A DNA stretch of 60,447 bases, from NCBI GenBank assembly GCA_050013075.1, contig JBEKFZ010000014.1:1-60447 (forward strand), written 5' to 3'. A program made the position numbers and the translations under genes. Origin of the DNA: JBEKIK01 sp050013075 (lineage in GTDB: Bacteria > Planctomycetota > Planctomycetia > Pirellulales > Thermoguttaceae). Below, piece by piece: positions 54,601 to 60,447 of the stretch (positions within the stretch are counted from its first letter, which is position 1; every line of letters starts with the position of its first letter). Under the pieces are notes generated by a model. The model saw only the letters and a program-made list of their open reading frames with translations. It had not been told where the DNA came from and ran no database searches.

Positions 54601-56515
54601 GAACGGTTCCAGCCCGACCTTCACCACGATAGCCGGCGCTGGCGGCGCAATCGTCAGCAATGGCGGCTCTAGCATTCTGACGCTGAACAGCGGTTCCTAC
54701 GCCGGCAACATCAACAACGGCACCGGGTACGTTGGCATAGTCATAACCGCCACCGGAACCATGACCCTCAGTGGCGCCAGCAGCAACTATAGCAGCGGCA
54801 CCACTATCAACGCCGGAACCTTGGCCGTTGGAAGCAATAATGCCATCGGCTTGGGCACGGTGACGATGAATGGCGGCACTATTACCGCTTCCACCGCCGG
54901 TGTAAATATACTCAACAACTTTCAGGCCGACGTGGGCGGCATATATAATATGACCAATAGCTTCACCATTAGCGGCAACATCACGGGCAGCGCTGCTCAG
55001 TCGATTACGGGCGGAGCAGGTACGCTGACGTGGGCGGGCACTAACAACTTTTCGATTACCACCTCAAGCGGAGGCATATATGTTGCGGCGGGAAGCACTC
55101 TGAGCATTACGGGTACGACAACCATCGACGCCACTGCCGCTAATTCCGGCTATATGACGGTCGGTAGCAATACGACCGGAAACGGCACCGTGACGGTTTT
55201 GGCCGGTGGTACGCTCAACATTAACGGCACGACCGACCCGACAGAGCCAAATACGATCTTCGGCCAACTGGCCTCGACCGGTGTGCTGAACGTAAGTGGC
55301 GGTACCGTGAACGTCGGTACCAATACCGGCCTTATTTTCGGCAATGGCAATGCCGTGGCCAGCGGCACCCTAAACGTCAATTCGGGTACCATCAACATCT
55401 TCAGAGGTTCGCTGACTACGACGACCAACGGTACTGACACGACCGTCGTCATGCTGGGCCGCGAGGATGCCGCTGCGACCGGCACGATCAACCTTAACAG
55501 CGGCGGTATACTGGCGACCGACCGAGAATTTGTGCGTGGCGGCAGCACAATACTATCTTCCGGCCTTGCGTACTTCAATTTCAACGGTGGTACACTCAAG
55601 GCGCTAGCCAACCAAGTCGACTGGCTGCGTTCCAATGTTTCATATTCCACCTATAACCCCTCCTTCTATGAGCTCTCGGCTGTGACCGTGCAAGCGGGCG
55701 GGGCTGTTATCGACACCAACGGCTACAACGTGGCTATCAATAACAACCTGGCTAGCGGGGCATCGCCCGACGGCGGCTTGACAAAGAAAGGCGCCGGCAC
55801 GCTTACCCTCACCGGAGCCAACGCCTACAACGGCGGCACGAAAATCAAGGGCGGCATCCTGAGTGTCAGCAGCGACGGCAACTTGGGCGCCGTTATCGGT
55901 ACTTTGCTTATTGACAAAGACCCATCCGAGACCCAAGCCATCCTGAAGACGACTGCCAGCTTCACATTGGATCCCAGCCGTCCGTTTTCAATCGGCCCGG
56001 GCGGCGGAACAATTGATACCGATCCCAGCACGCTTACCCTGGCGCCATACGCCGCTACTGCTGTTAGTATAAGCGGTCCGCTCACGGTTCAAGGCGGCGG
56101 CGTGCTCACCATCGATCTGGCGAGCACCCCGACCTTGACCAGCGAGGCCGCCATGACCATCGCCGAAAGCACCACGCTGAACGCAGGCGGAACGGCCGAC
56201 CCGTTCTCCGACGGCGCCGTTCACATGAACGTGGTCAACTACGGCGACCTAAACATTACCTCCGGCACCAAGCAGGTTGGAGCTCTGTCGGGAAGTACTG
56301 GCATCACGACGCTGTCAGGCTCATCGCAATTGATCGCCACGTCGATTGTTCAGGATACCCTGAACATCGGCACAGATCCCGGGACCACGTTTGCCGCGAT
56401 TGACGGCGGCGCGACATCAGGTTCGTCGTTGACGCAGGTTCCTGAGCCGGCCACTTGGGCAATGCTCATGCTGGCCGCCATGGGACTGGGCATTTACCGG
56501 CGTCGACGCCGGTAA
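48641..56515 (+). CDS. Giant autotransporter-associated beta-strand repeat protein with PEP-CTERM
   Basis: A 2,624-residue secreted protein. A signal peptide (FIGLLIISICLFTAATSRAV) precedes a passenger rich in Gly, Thr, Ser, Asn and Ala. It holds about 9-10 units of the autotransporter-associated beta-strand type, such as GTLTLSVSNTYGGGTTINGG, GTLTLTASNTYAGPTTVSVG and GTLTLTGANAYNGGTKIKGG. Two larger blocks are duplicated (see findings). There is no outer-membrane barrel. The C-terminus is VPEPATWAMLMLAAMGLGIY followed by an Arg-rich end, the PEP-CTERM sorting signal processed by an exosortase, so it is likely anchored or released at the surface. No exosortase lies in the window. An adhesin or matrix role is inferred. 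Confidence 0.9.
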   Translation: MMRQLYDSHLNKYFIGLLIISICLFTAATSRAVSYYWDINGTAPGSGASGTTGGNWTDSSWDDTADGTGTIGTWVAGSDAVFSAGTDGTGTFTVAVVNSSTSVRNITVEEGNVTLGTSGDFILSDAATWGAASGASLTVTRAINNNGNLFTVDTTGNTAISGVISGLGGLTKSSAGTLTLSVSNTYGGGTTINGGTLKITNAAGFGTGAVAIGGTATALLNAGNVTYANAFTGVAGSTINIITAAGDAYLTGNMSGFTGTLDLNLSASGANKVRFTTTQPNLISSSATIKVESSTTLYLNQALTYGASINLYGAGNSESLGALRMEASANQTGSVTLYANSYIGANSTAATISGIIKESGGSFGFTKQGNSTLTLSGANTYTGKTTITGGILSVASVNSVSGGALSSNLGVPSSVANGTIDMNGGILQYTGVGETTDRVLNLSGTTGGGGFYQSGAGLLAFSAANPLTVTGSGNKTFTLGGTTNAIWAYTVPNGPTGQTSLSMVGSNTWTFSPATSGFTGNLSVSGGTLNFNTTAALSPAFNYGNINVTGGGTLNVNGTLSMGSSSTGVNGYFSIGSTAGIGTVVINSGGTLTFANATGDPNSILGQQTTTGTSIINVNGGTFNIDGNMGFAIANSGGSGTLTITDGVATILAGTASTQQGLIAMGRDSTTSVGTVNLNGGTLATSRYFACDTSSATGSGSAYINFNGGTLKALAGQTDWLQSSTSGNNLPITAVTVLDGGAKINTNGFNVTINNVLANGGAGGLNKSGSGILTLTNASTYIGATTVNAGTLLLGSSGSINNSSGITINGSGAKLLQNSSTAISPTVTVTNGTFGGAGTANTVVVNDGGNGIITASNVSYNALSIGSLTFNGAGAISLTIDQSTDYQALTATTLTTGAVNTSGKVSLNASTTSSSWAPATYKLIYYSSLGGVGYSAFQPGTVTGLSNRQSATFSNDTDNKYIKMTIAGDVPKWTGLVNGNWTTTAITPVGGNTNWKLITAGTATDFITGDVVTFDDSAPTAGGTTNVTISDANVGPASVTFNNSSSYTYAISSATGTTYGIVDYVKSGITYPTTLLVEGGGAVSLNSTNAYSAGTTVSGGTLNINNASAIGTGTLTLDNSTTYYSASLDCTKTGGITLTTNNPQVWNTNFTFVGTNNLNLGTGAVTLNASPTITVNAGTLTVGGVISGTGYGITKDGAGTMVLTGANIYSGNTTVNAGTLTVGPGGSINSSANDSSNITVAGGAAFNMNGGNVTLGNGSYPNNNIVMSADNSAFNIASGTLTCTSGNPTSNWNQIRGTFTQTGGSFITNGFSMSDLSGSITTYYLGGTGTMSVGQGKWASLSVGGRGIASFYVSGSASLTVTGDTKPSNTSANQLVVGGVWGADVGTYLFVQQGGTVTTNGLEVGTLATGSASAPGVYFLNGGTLITSTLTKGGTGTGTLNFGGGTLRTGTAFSTESALTTNINAGGATIDTTGGDLTWSGVLAAGTTGNAGFTGLTNTTGVYTSIPTVTFSSPSSGTTATGVARLNQAGQVFDIVITDPGSGYTAGPTITISAPASGDAATATGTLIAGPGGLTKIGVGTLTLTASNTYAGPTTVSVGKLLLSGTGAINTSSGITINGSSAKFVQNSSLPVSSTVTVTTGTLDGTTTVNTVVVSAGTGGIVANGDGTTSPLTIGSLTFNGAGALNLNTAGSVALITTTLTTGASAGSITLNATNSSWISGTVYDLVSYGTLDGTAKFSAFTKGTITGLTSRQSATLTNPTGYIALSIAGDFPVWTGAKSGNWTTAAIDDPKNWKLYTEGTKTDFIAADTVLFDDNVGSGITAVVISDANVAPTSTTFNNSNKSYTISSSSTYGISSGYLLKNGTGTVTISTNNTYTGGTTANAGTLVFSGNNNFGSGVMTVSGGTVTLSGTNSWSGNTSVSSGSLSLSGSNTISGGAITVTGGSLNLANTAVSGTTAVSGTGLLVLSSTDTIGTNTVTVNGGTLDLNGSSPTFTTIAGAGGAIVSNGGSSILTLNSGSYAGNINNGTGYVGIVITATGTMTLSGASSNYSSGTTINAGTLAVGSNNAIGLGTVTMNGGTITASTAGVNILNNFQADVGGIYNMTNSFTISGNITGSAAQSITGGAGTLTWAGTNNFSITTSSGGIYVAAGSTLSITGTTTIDATAANSGYMTVGSNTTGNGTVTVLAGGTLNINGTTDPTEPNTIFGQLASTGVLNVSGGTVNVGTNTGLIFGNGNAVASGTLNVNSGTINIFRGSLTTTTNGTDTTVVMLGREDAAATGTINLNSGGILATDREFVRGGSTILSSGLAYFNFNGGTLKALANQVDWLRSNVSYSTYNPSFYELSAVTVQAGGAVIDTNGYNVAINNNLASGASPDGGLTKKGAGTLTLTGANAYNGGTKIKGGILSVSSDGNLGAVIGTLLIDKDPSETQAILKTTASFTLDPSRPFSIGPGGGTIDTDPSTLTLAPYAATAVSISGPLTVQGGGVLTIDLASTPTLTSEAAMTIAESTTLNAGGTADPFSDGAVHMNVVNYGDLNITSGTKQVGALSGSTGITTLSGSSQLIATSIVQDTLNIGTDPGTTFAAIDGGATSGSSLTQVPEPATWAMLMLAAMGLGIYRRRRR

Positions 56516-56538
56516 GATATTGATTGAAAAACATAAGT

Positions 56539-56563
56539 GGGGCGACAGTTCAACTGTCGCCCC
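56539..56563. repeat. GGGGCGACAGTTCAACTGTC palindrome after the giant gene
   Basis: A perfect 25-nt hairpin starting 24 bp after the stop codon. The same palindrome occurs at 11934-11958. It could end or protect the long transcript, but no T tract follows. Confidence 0.8.
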
Positions 56564-57052
56564 GACGATAGTATAAATACTGTTGAGATAATATTTAAAT
56601 TGTTATCCTAAACGGAAAGGGGAAATATATTAATATCCTTTTATACTTCCCCAACCAATTTTGAACACCGGATATATAAATGCATAATCAATTTCACCAA
56701 TTTCACTCTTTTCCCAGTGAGGCAGCGTTTTTTTTATCGCGTTGATTAGATAATCAATAAATGCGATGGTCCAAGCAATGTGCGGGGATTGCGCATACCG
56801 TCCGATTTATCTAGTCCGTCACGGATGAAACGCGTTCTTGTCTTTTCAAACTAGGGATGGTCCGAAATAAGTGATTGTTCCTTTTGGGAACATTCGCTTA
56901 TGTTATCGCCTCGCGTTTTGTACCTGTTTTTTGTCTTTTGGATTACCGCCATGTTTTTCGCGGTATTCCAAAGACGCTGGAGTTTACTTCAGGAAGAAAC
57001 AATCGTTATTTGGGAAACGTAACAACCATGCTTTTTTCAAGGAAAAGATCTT
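56564..57052. other. Intergenic region upstream of the second PEP-CTERM gene
   Basis: 489 bp, AT-rich and free of dispersed repeats. Small open frames on both strands show no feature of real genes. It probably holds the promoter of the gene at 57053. An AGGAAAAGATC stretch near 57040 may be its ribosome site. Confidence 0.5.
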
Positions 57053-57790
57053 ATGAAAAAACTACTTTTGCGAGATCGACTTGTTTTGATGATTGCCGTT
57101 TTGGCAGTTTGCCTTGCCTTCGGAAGCCAATCGGCTCTGGCAGACGTTTTGTACAATGTGGATTGCGGTATGGACAACCAACCTTTAATGACAGGAGCGG
57201 CGGTGTTGGGCTCTGACGGTGATGTGTGGAATGCATACTCAGGCGGAAATTGGACTTGGGGTCCACATAACGTCGTGACTATCACGGACTCAACGGGAAG
57301 TAACGCCGCGGGCGTCACGGTAGATATCTGGAACTACATCACGGGCGCCGACAATTCCGGTGGCACTACATCGAATCCTACGTCTCTGATGGAGGATTAC
57401 ATCACTGCCGCTGGGTGGGGCGCGGGAGACGGTTGGCCAATTAAGGTACAGTTAAGTAACTTGCCTGTATCTACGGCATTCACTCTAGTTGTATATTCCG
57501 CTGGTGATACTGCTGGACAGGGTGCGACAATTACACTCTCCGATCCTAGTGGAGATATCGTGAAGACCACGAGTGCGGCTGACCGGGATATCAGCGGAGG
57601 CGAAGGTGACGCTTATGTTACCTTCAGTGGAACAACGGATGCCACTGGAACCGTTTATTTTGAAGTGAAAACGACTACCGACGATTGGCACGCATTAAAC
57701 GGCATACAAATCGCCATTCCCGAGCCTTCGATGATCGTCCTATTGATTATGGGCGGCTTGACGATGCTGTTGCCTTTCCGGAAGCGTTAA
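57053..57790 (+). CDS. Secreted PEP-CTERM protein of unknown function
   Basis: A 245-residue protein with signal peptide (LVLMIAVLAVCLAFGSQSAL, cleavage near ALADV), a single beta-rich domain (VLYNVDCGMDNQP, STAFTLVVYSAGDTAGQGAT, GTVYFEVKTTTDDWHALNGI) and a C-terminal IPEPSMIVLLIMGGLTMLLP plus FRKR, which is the PEP-CTERM signal. The mature domain resembles the carbohydrate-binding-like domains common in planctomycete secreted proteins, but no named family can be assigned. It lies between the giant repeat protein and the fucosidase, all on the plus strand. Confidence 0.85.
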   Translation: MKKLLLRDRLVLMIAVLAVCLAFGSQSALADVLYNVDCGMDNQPLMTGAAVLGSDGDVWNAYSGGNWTWGPHNVVTITDSTGSNAAGVTVDIWNYITGADNSGGTTSNPTSLMEDYITAAGWGAGDGWPIKVQLSNLPVSTAFTLVVYSAGDTAGQGATITLSDPSGDIVKTTSAADRDISGGEGDAYVTFSGTTDATGTVYFEVKTTTDDWHALNGIQIAIPEPSMIVLLIMGGLTMLLPFRKR

Positions 57791-58357
57791 GGCACGGCAA
57801 AACCATATGTGTTTATATAAGGGACTCTAACAATACTCCCCTCGCCCGCTTGCGAGAGAGGGGCCGGGGGTGAGGGCGGCTGGGTATTGTTAGAGATCCT
57901 AAATATGTTTTGGGCGCGCCCTTTTATGAGGGCGCGCCTTAATAAACATGGCAACGAAATCGGGTTTGCACGACCAGTAGTTTGCAAATTGTATGAGAAT
58001 GCGGTCGGAATTGCGGCGTTTTTGGGCCACAGGTCCTACGTTATCCCAGCCCAGGGTAAAGCCCTGGGGAAATGAACCAAACCATTTCCGATTCGGCCCA
58101 ACGGGCCAACCTTTCTCACCGACATCAACATGAACGGTTGGTCCTTTGAACCGACAAAATATTTTTTTCTCCACCCATCCCCGGGACTAGAAGAATTTCC
58201 GCCCATTTGGGGCTACAAACGGCTAAACAGCTATGACTTTTTTAACTTATTTGGTTTTTTATGTTGTTTTAGATTGCTGCTAAAGCGTGCCAGCTTTTAA
58301 AGGGCAATATTCTTTTGATTTTCGATGCCATGACCGGCACTGAAAGGAAAGTGCAAT
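57791..58357. other. Intergenic region upstream of the fucosidase gene
   Basis: 567 bp. It contains a CCCTC...GAGGG repeat (57837-57878) of the same type as in pabB, the terminator-like hairpin at 57913-57938, and a stretch at 58020-58110 (GGGCCACAGGTCCTACGTTA, then CAGCCCAGGGTAAAGCCCTG and GCCCAACGGGCC) that looks like another dispersed planctomycete repeat. GAAAGGAAAG near 58342 serves as ribosome site for the next gene. Confidence 0.6.
57913..57938 (+). terminator. Terminator-like hairpin
   Basis: GGCGCGCCC pairs with GGGCGCGCC across an 8-nt TTTTATGA loop, then TTAAT. The 9-bp GC-only stem 123 bp after the PEP-CTERM gene stop fits a transcript end, although the T tract is short. Confidence 0.45.
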
Positions 58358-59938
58358 ATGATGACAAAGTTTTTCAGACCCATTTTAATGCTTGTTTTAT
58401 ACACAGTGATTTCCTCATCGGCCGCCGCCGTCGATTTATCGACTTTGCAGCAGAACTATGTCAATCAAGGCTACGGCATGTTTCTGCACTATAACATGGG
58501 AACCTATACCAATGAGGAATGGGCTCATTCGCTCTCGCTATCGAGTATTAATACTTTCAATCCCGGGGGCCTTGTAAATACCGATCAATGGGCAGCCACG
58601 GCAGTGGCGGCGGGGATGAAATACGGCGTCCTCACCACCAAACACCATGACGGTTTCGCCTTGTGGGACACTGCCGAAAGCAACTACGACGTCGCCAGCA
58701 CCAGTTGGTACAGCACCTATCATCAGGACATCGTGGGATCCTATGTCAATTCCTTCCGCAATGCAGGATTAGGAGTCGGTTTATATTATTCGTTTTGGGA
58801 TAAATATAACGGTATCGGACCGACATACTACTCGAATGACGTGACACTTGGACTAAAGAGTTCCGCTGATGCCACTTCCTACGTCGAGGCGCAATTACAT
58901 GAACTATTAACCAACTACGGGCATATCGACGCGCTTTGGGTCGACGGCTGGGGATGGGCGAATCAAAGCCAAGGCTGCACTTACTCATATATAAACTATA
59001 ACACCGTCTATAATTACATAAAGCAAATTTCGCCCAATACATTGCTCATAAATAACGTTAATGAGGGGAACGCGACTCATACCGATATCGTGGACTACGA
59101 GACCCAGTTTTCGGGTCAGTTGCCGCCGGTGGGAAATACCGTGCCGAGCGAAGGCAACGCCACCCTACGTAGCGACAACGGATGGTTCTATCACGATAGC
59201 GGCGCGAACTCGCTGAAAGCCGCAAATTGGGTGGCAGATCAAATCGTTACCTTGAATTCCCGCAATACAACCTATTTGCTCGATGTCCCCCCGAACAAAG
59301 CAGGCCTAATTCCGACCAGTTCGGTGACGCAATTGCAGGCAATAAAGACCGATGTGGATAATACGCCCCCCGTGCGCGCCGGGAACTTGGCCATCGGCAA
59401 AACGGCAACGGAAAGCTCCAACTGGGGTGGATCTTACCCGGCCGGCAATGCCGTAGATGGCTTCAAAAGCAACTTCGCACATACCGATACAAGCGATACC
59501 AACCCTTGGTGGATGGTTGACTTGGGTTCAACGCAATCCATCAGGGAAGTCGATCTCTTTAATCGCATGGATGGTTACGATGGACGGCTGCGCGATATCA
59601 CGGTCCAGATCTTGGCGGCTAATGGCACGACTGTTTTGTACACCTCCCCCGTATTGAATCCCCACAACACATTGGGTGGCGGAAGCAGCGATTATACGGA
59701 CGGACCGAGTTCGCTCACTTTATTGCTCGACAACGCGGTGCTCGGCGAGTTCGTTCGTATCAGACGCGCGGTCGAGACCCCCGACCCCGGCGACACTGGT
59801 TCCGCGCTTGATGACCACCGTGTTTTGACTCTGGCGGATGTTGATGTCTATAATGTGCCCGAACCGGGTACGATCGTCCTCATGGCGATGGCTGCGGTGA
59901 CTTTGGTTGGCATTAAGCTCCGCCGCAAAATCCGCTGA
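58358..59938 (+). CDS. GH29 alpha-L-fucosidase with F5/8C domain and PEP-CTERM
   Basis: A 526-residue secreted enzyme that removes L-fucose from glycans, such as algal polysaccharides. Signal peptide residues 6-24 (FRPILMLVLYTVISSSAAA). The GH29 barrel (30-330) has GMFLHYNMGTYTNEEW, KHHDGFALWDT at 95-105, GLYYSFWDKY and the nucleophile Asp196 in LWVDGWG. Residues about 350-490 form a discoidin/F5-8C carbohydrate-binding domain (ATESSNWGGSYPAGNAVDG, WWMVDLGSTQSIREVDLFNR). The end VPEPGTIVLMAMAAVTLVG plus IKLRRKIR is the PEP-CTERM signal. The start is ATG 58358 with AAGGAAA upstream. Confidence 0.92.
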   Translation: MMTKFFRPILMLVLYTVISSSAAAVDLSTLQQNYVNQGYGMFLHYNMGTYTNEEWAHSLSLSSINTFNPGGLVNTDQWAATAVAAGMKYGVLTTKHHDGFALWDTAESNYDVASTSWYSTYHQDIVGSYVNSFRNAGLGVGLYYSFWDKYNGIGPTYYSNDVTLGLKSSADATSYVEAQLHELLTNYGHIDALWVDGWGWANQSQGCTYSYINYNTVYNYIKQISPNTLLINNVNEGNATHTDIVDYETQFSGQLPPVGNTVPSEGNATLRSDNGWFYHDSGANSLKAANWVADQIVTLNSRNTTYLLDVPPNKAGLIPTSSVTQLQAIKTDVDNTPPVRAGNLAIGKTATESSNWGGSYPAGNAVDGFKSNFAHTDTSDTNPWWMVDLGSTQSIREVDLFNRMDGYDGRLRDITVQILAANGTTVLYTSPVLNPHNTLGGGSSDYTDGPSSLTLLLDNAVLGEFVRIRRAVETPDPGDTGSALDDHRVLTLADVDVYNVPEPGTIVLMAMAAVTLVGIKLRRKIR

Positions 59939-60007
59939 TGCCACCTGCCGGCCACATATCAAGTCGCGCGGTGAAGAACACAGATTGCCATAATTTATCA
60001 TTCTTCA

Positions 60008-60106
60008 CTAACCTTTCGGGTATTGCCGGCAGTATTCGTACAGGGCCATGGCCGCGGCAGTGGCGGCGTTATACGTCACGAACCGGGCATAGCGGTCAGG
60101 TGTCAC
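60008..60106 (-). pseudogene. Possible gene remnant, 32 codons
   Basis: GTG 60106 opens a minus-strand frame starting TPDRYARFVTYNAATAAAMA and ending LYEYCRQYPKG. The amphipathic helix pattern looks protein-like and not like a repeat, but no family is recognised. The frame is open for about 14 more codons upstream (NLFRWAKTLYILAA). It may be the surviving end of a larger gene. Confidence 0.2.
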
Positions 60107-60155
60107 GGCTGCTAAAATGTACAGAGTTTTTGCCCATCGAAAGAGGTTTGCTTAC

Positions 60156-60248
60156 ATGAGTAGTACGCAGCCAAACGAAGCCGAGGATTTTTCCGTTCGA
60201 GCACACGACATCACGGTGTGCCGCCCCGGATACATCGAAGCCAACTGA
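60156..60248 (+). CDS. Possible micro-protein, 30 codons
   Basis: ATG 60156, with AGAGG about 8 nt upstream, opens a short frame reading MSSTQPNEAEDFSVRAHDIT and ending YIEAN. The ribosome site is the main argument for it. No family is recognised and the frame could be chance. Confidence 0.2.
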   Translation: MSSTQPNEAEDFSVRAHDITVCRPGYIEAN

Positions 60249-60287
60249 TTAGTGTTTCATATCTCAAATATTAGAAAGGATTTTGTT

Positions 60288-60447
60288 ATGAAGAGCATTT
60301 TAGCAATCGCTATGGTAATGGTCTTAATCGGTAATCCTTTAACCGCGGCCGGGCAGGAAAAGGTAAGCGTAGCAACCATGCCACCAGTGGTGGTGAAAAC
60401 TGAACCACAATCGGGTGACATAAAAGTCGACCCAAAGATGAAAGAAA
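60288..60447 (+). CDS. Secreted Ig-like (SbsA-type) domain protein, truncated by window edge
   Basis: ATG 60288 with AGAAAGGA upstream. The first 21 residues are a signal peptide (SILAIAMVMVLIGNPLTAAG). The mature start VATMPPVVVKTEPQSGDIKV followed by DPKMKE is the usual beginning of the bacterial Ig-like/SbsA domain, where the theme 'PPVVVKTxPxxGxxxVDP' repeats. Only 53 residues are visible, so the rest of the architecture is unknown. Confidence 0.75.
   Translation, partial: MKSILAIAMVMVLIGNPLTAAGQEKVSVATMPPVVVKTEPQSGDIKVDPKMKE

Overview
This window reads as a stretch of chromosome from a planctomycete (Planctomycetota), probably assembled from environmental DNA. The evidence is an ECF sigma factor of the Rhodopirellula/Verrucomicrobium type paired with a FecR-LamG protein, three secreted proteins with PEP-CTERM tails, a planctomycete-style integrase, LpxA (so a Gram-negative outer membrane), and long gene gaps filled with palindromes and short tandem repeats. 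The call rests on family recognition by eye. No database search was possible.

Layout. 1-3.7 kb: hydrogenase maturation genes hypF (cut by the window edge), hypC, hypD and hypE. 3.8-6.9 kb: a small membrane protein, then feoA-feoB and a FeoB-associated Cys-rich protein on the minus strand. 7.1-8.0 kb: lpxA. 8.6-10.1 kb: a thioredoxin-trypsin fusion. 10.7-20.7 kb: mostly housekeeping genes (aldolase-like enzyme, fumC, GYD protein, pabB, scpB, rpe, a dead histidine phosphatase, accD). 21.5-25.9 kb: a coiled-coil nuclease-like protein and a helicase-less restriction-methylation enzyme. 26.5-31.3 kb: Ser/Thr kinase, ilvN (ilvH), ilvC, a small conserved protein and a radical SAM enzyme. 31.4-34.7 kb, minus strand: GH53 galactanase and a TMTC-like TPR membrane protein. 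35.0-41.3 kb, minus strand: glnD, glnB, amtB, a cobalamin adenosyltransferase and a FixJ-type regulator. 41.5-45.5 kb: tRNA-Arg(CCT), an integrase and two IS630-family elements placed end to end. 45.7-60.4 kb: sigma factor, FecR-LamG, a 2,624-residue beta-strand repeat protein, a second PEP-CTERM protein, a GH29 fucosidase and the start of an Ig-like secreted protein.

How the genes work together. The hyp genes build the Fe(CN)2CO part of [NiFe] hydrogenase, but no hydrogenase lies in view. amtB-glnB-glnD is a complete ammonium sensing set, with a well-spaced sigma-54-type promoter before amtB. The last 15 kb looks like a sigma/anti-sigma controlled surface module of a giant adhesin-like protein plus glycan-active enzymes.

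The most striking feature is the repeats. At least ten families of small palindromic or tandem repeats fill the gaps, and several copies lie in frame inside conserved enzymes: hypE, fumC, pabB, the GH53 enzyme and the TPR membrane protein. They also appear to form the tails of HypC and IlvN. One family of five copies, 121-123 bp each, has terminal inverted repeats flanked by TA and arms that covary. The copy in hypE uses a reading frame that is also open in at least two intergenic copies. This resembles the protein-inserting palindromic elements known in Rickettsia and is the best candidate here for a little-described system.
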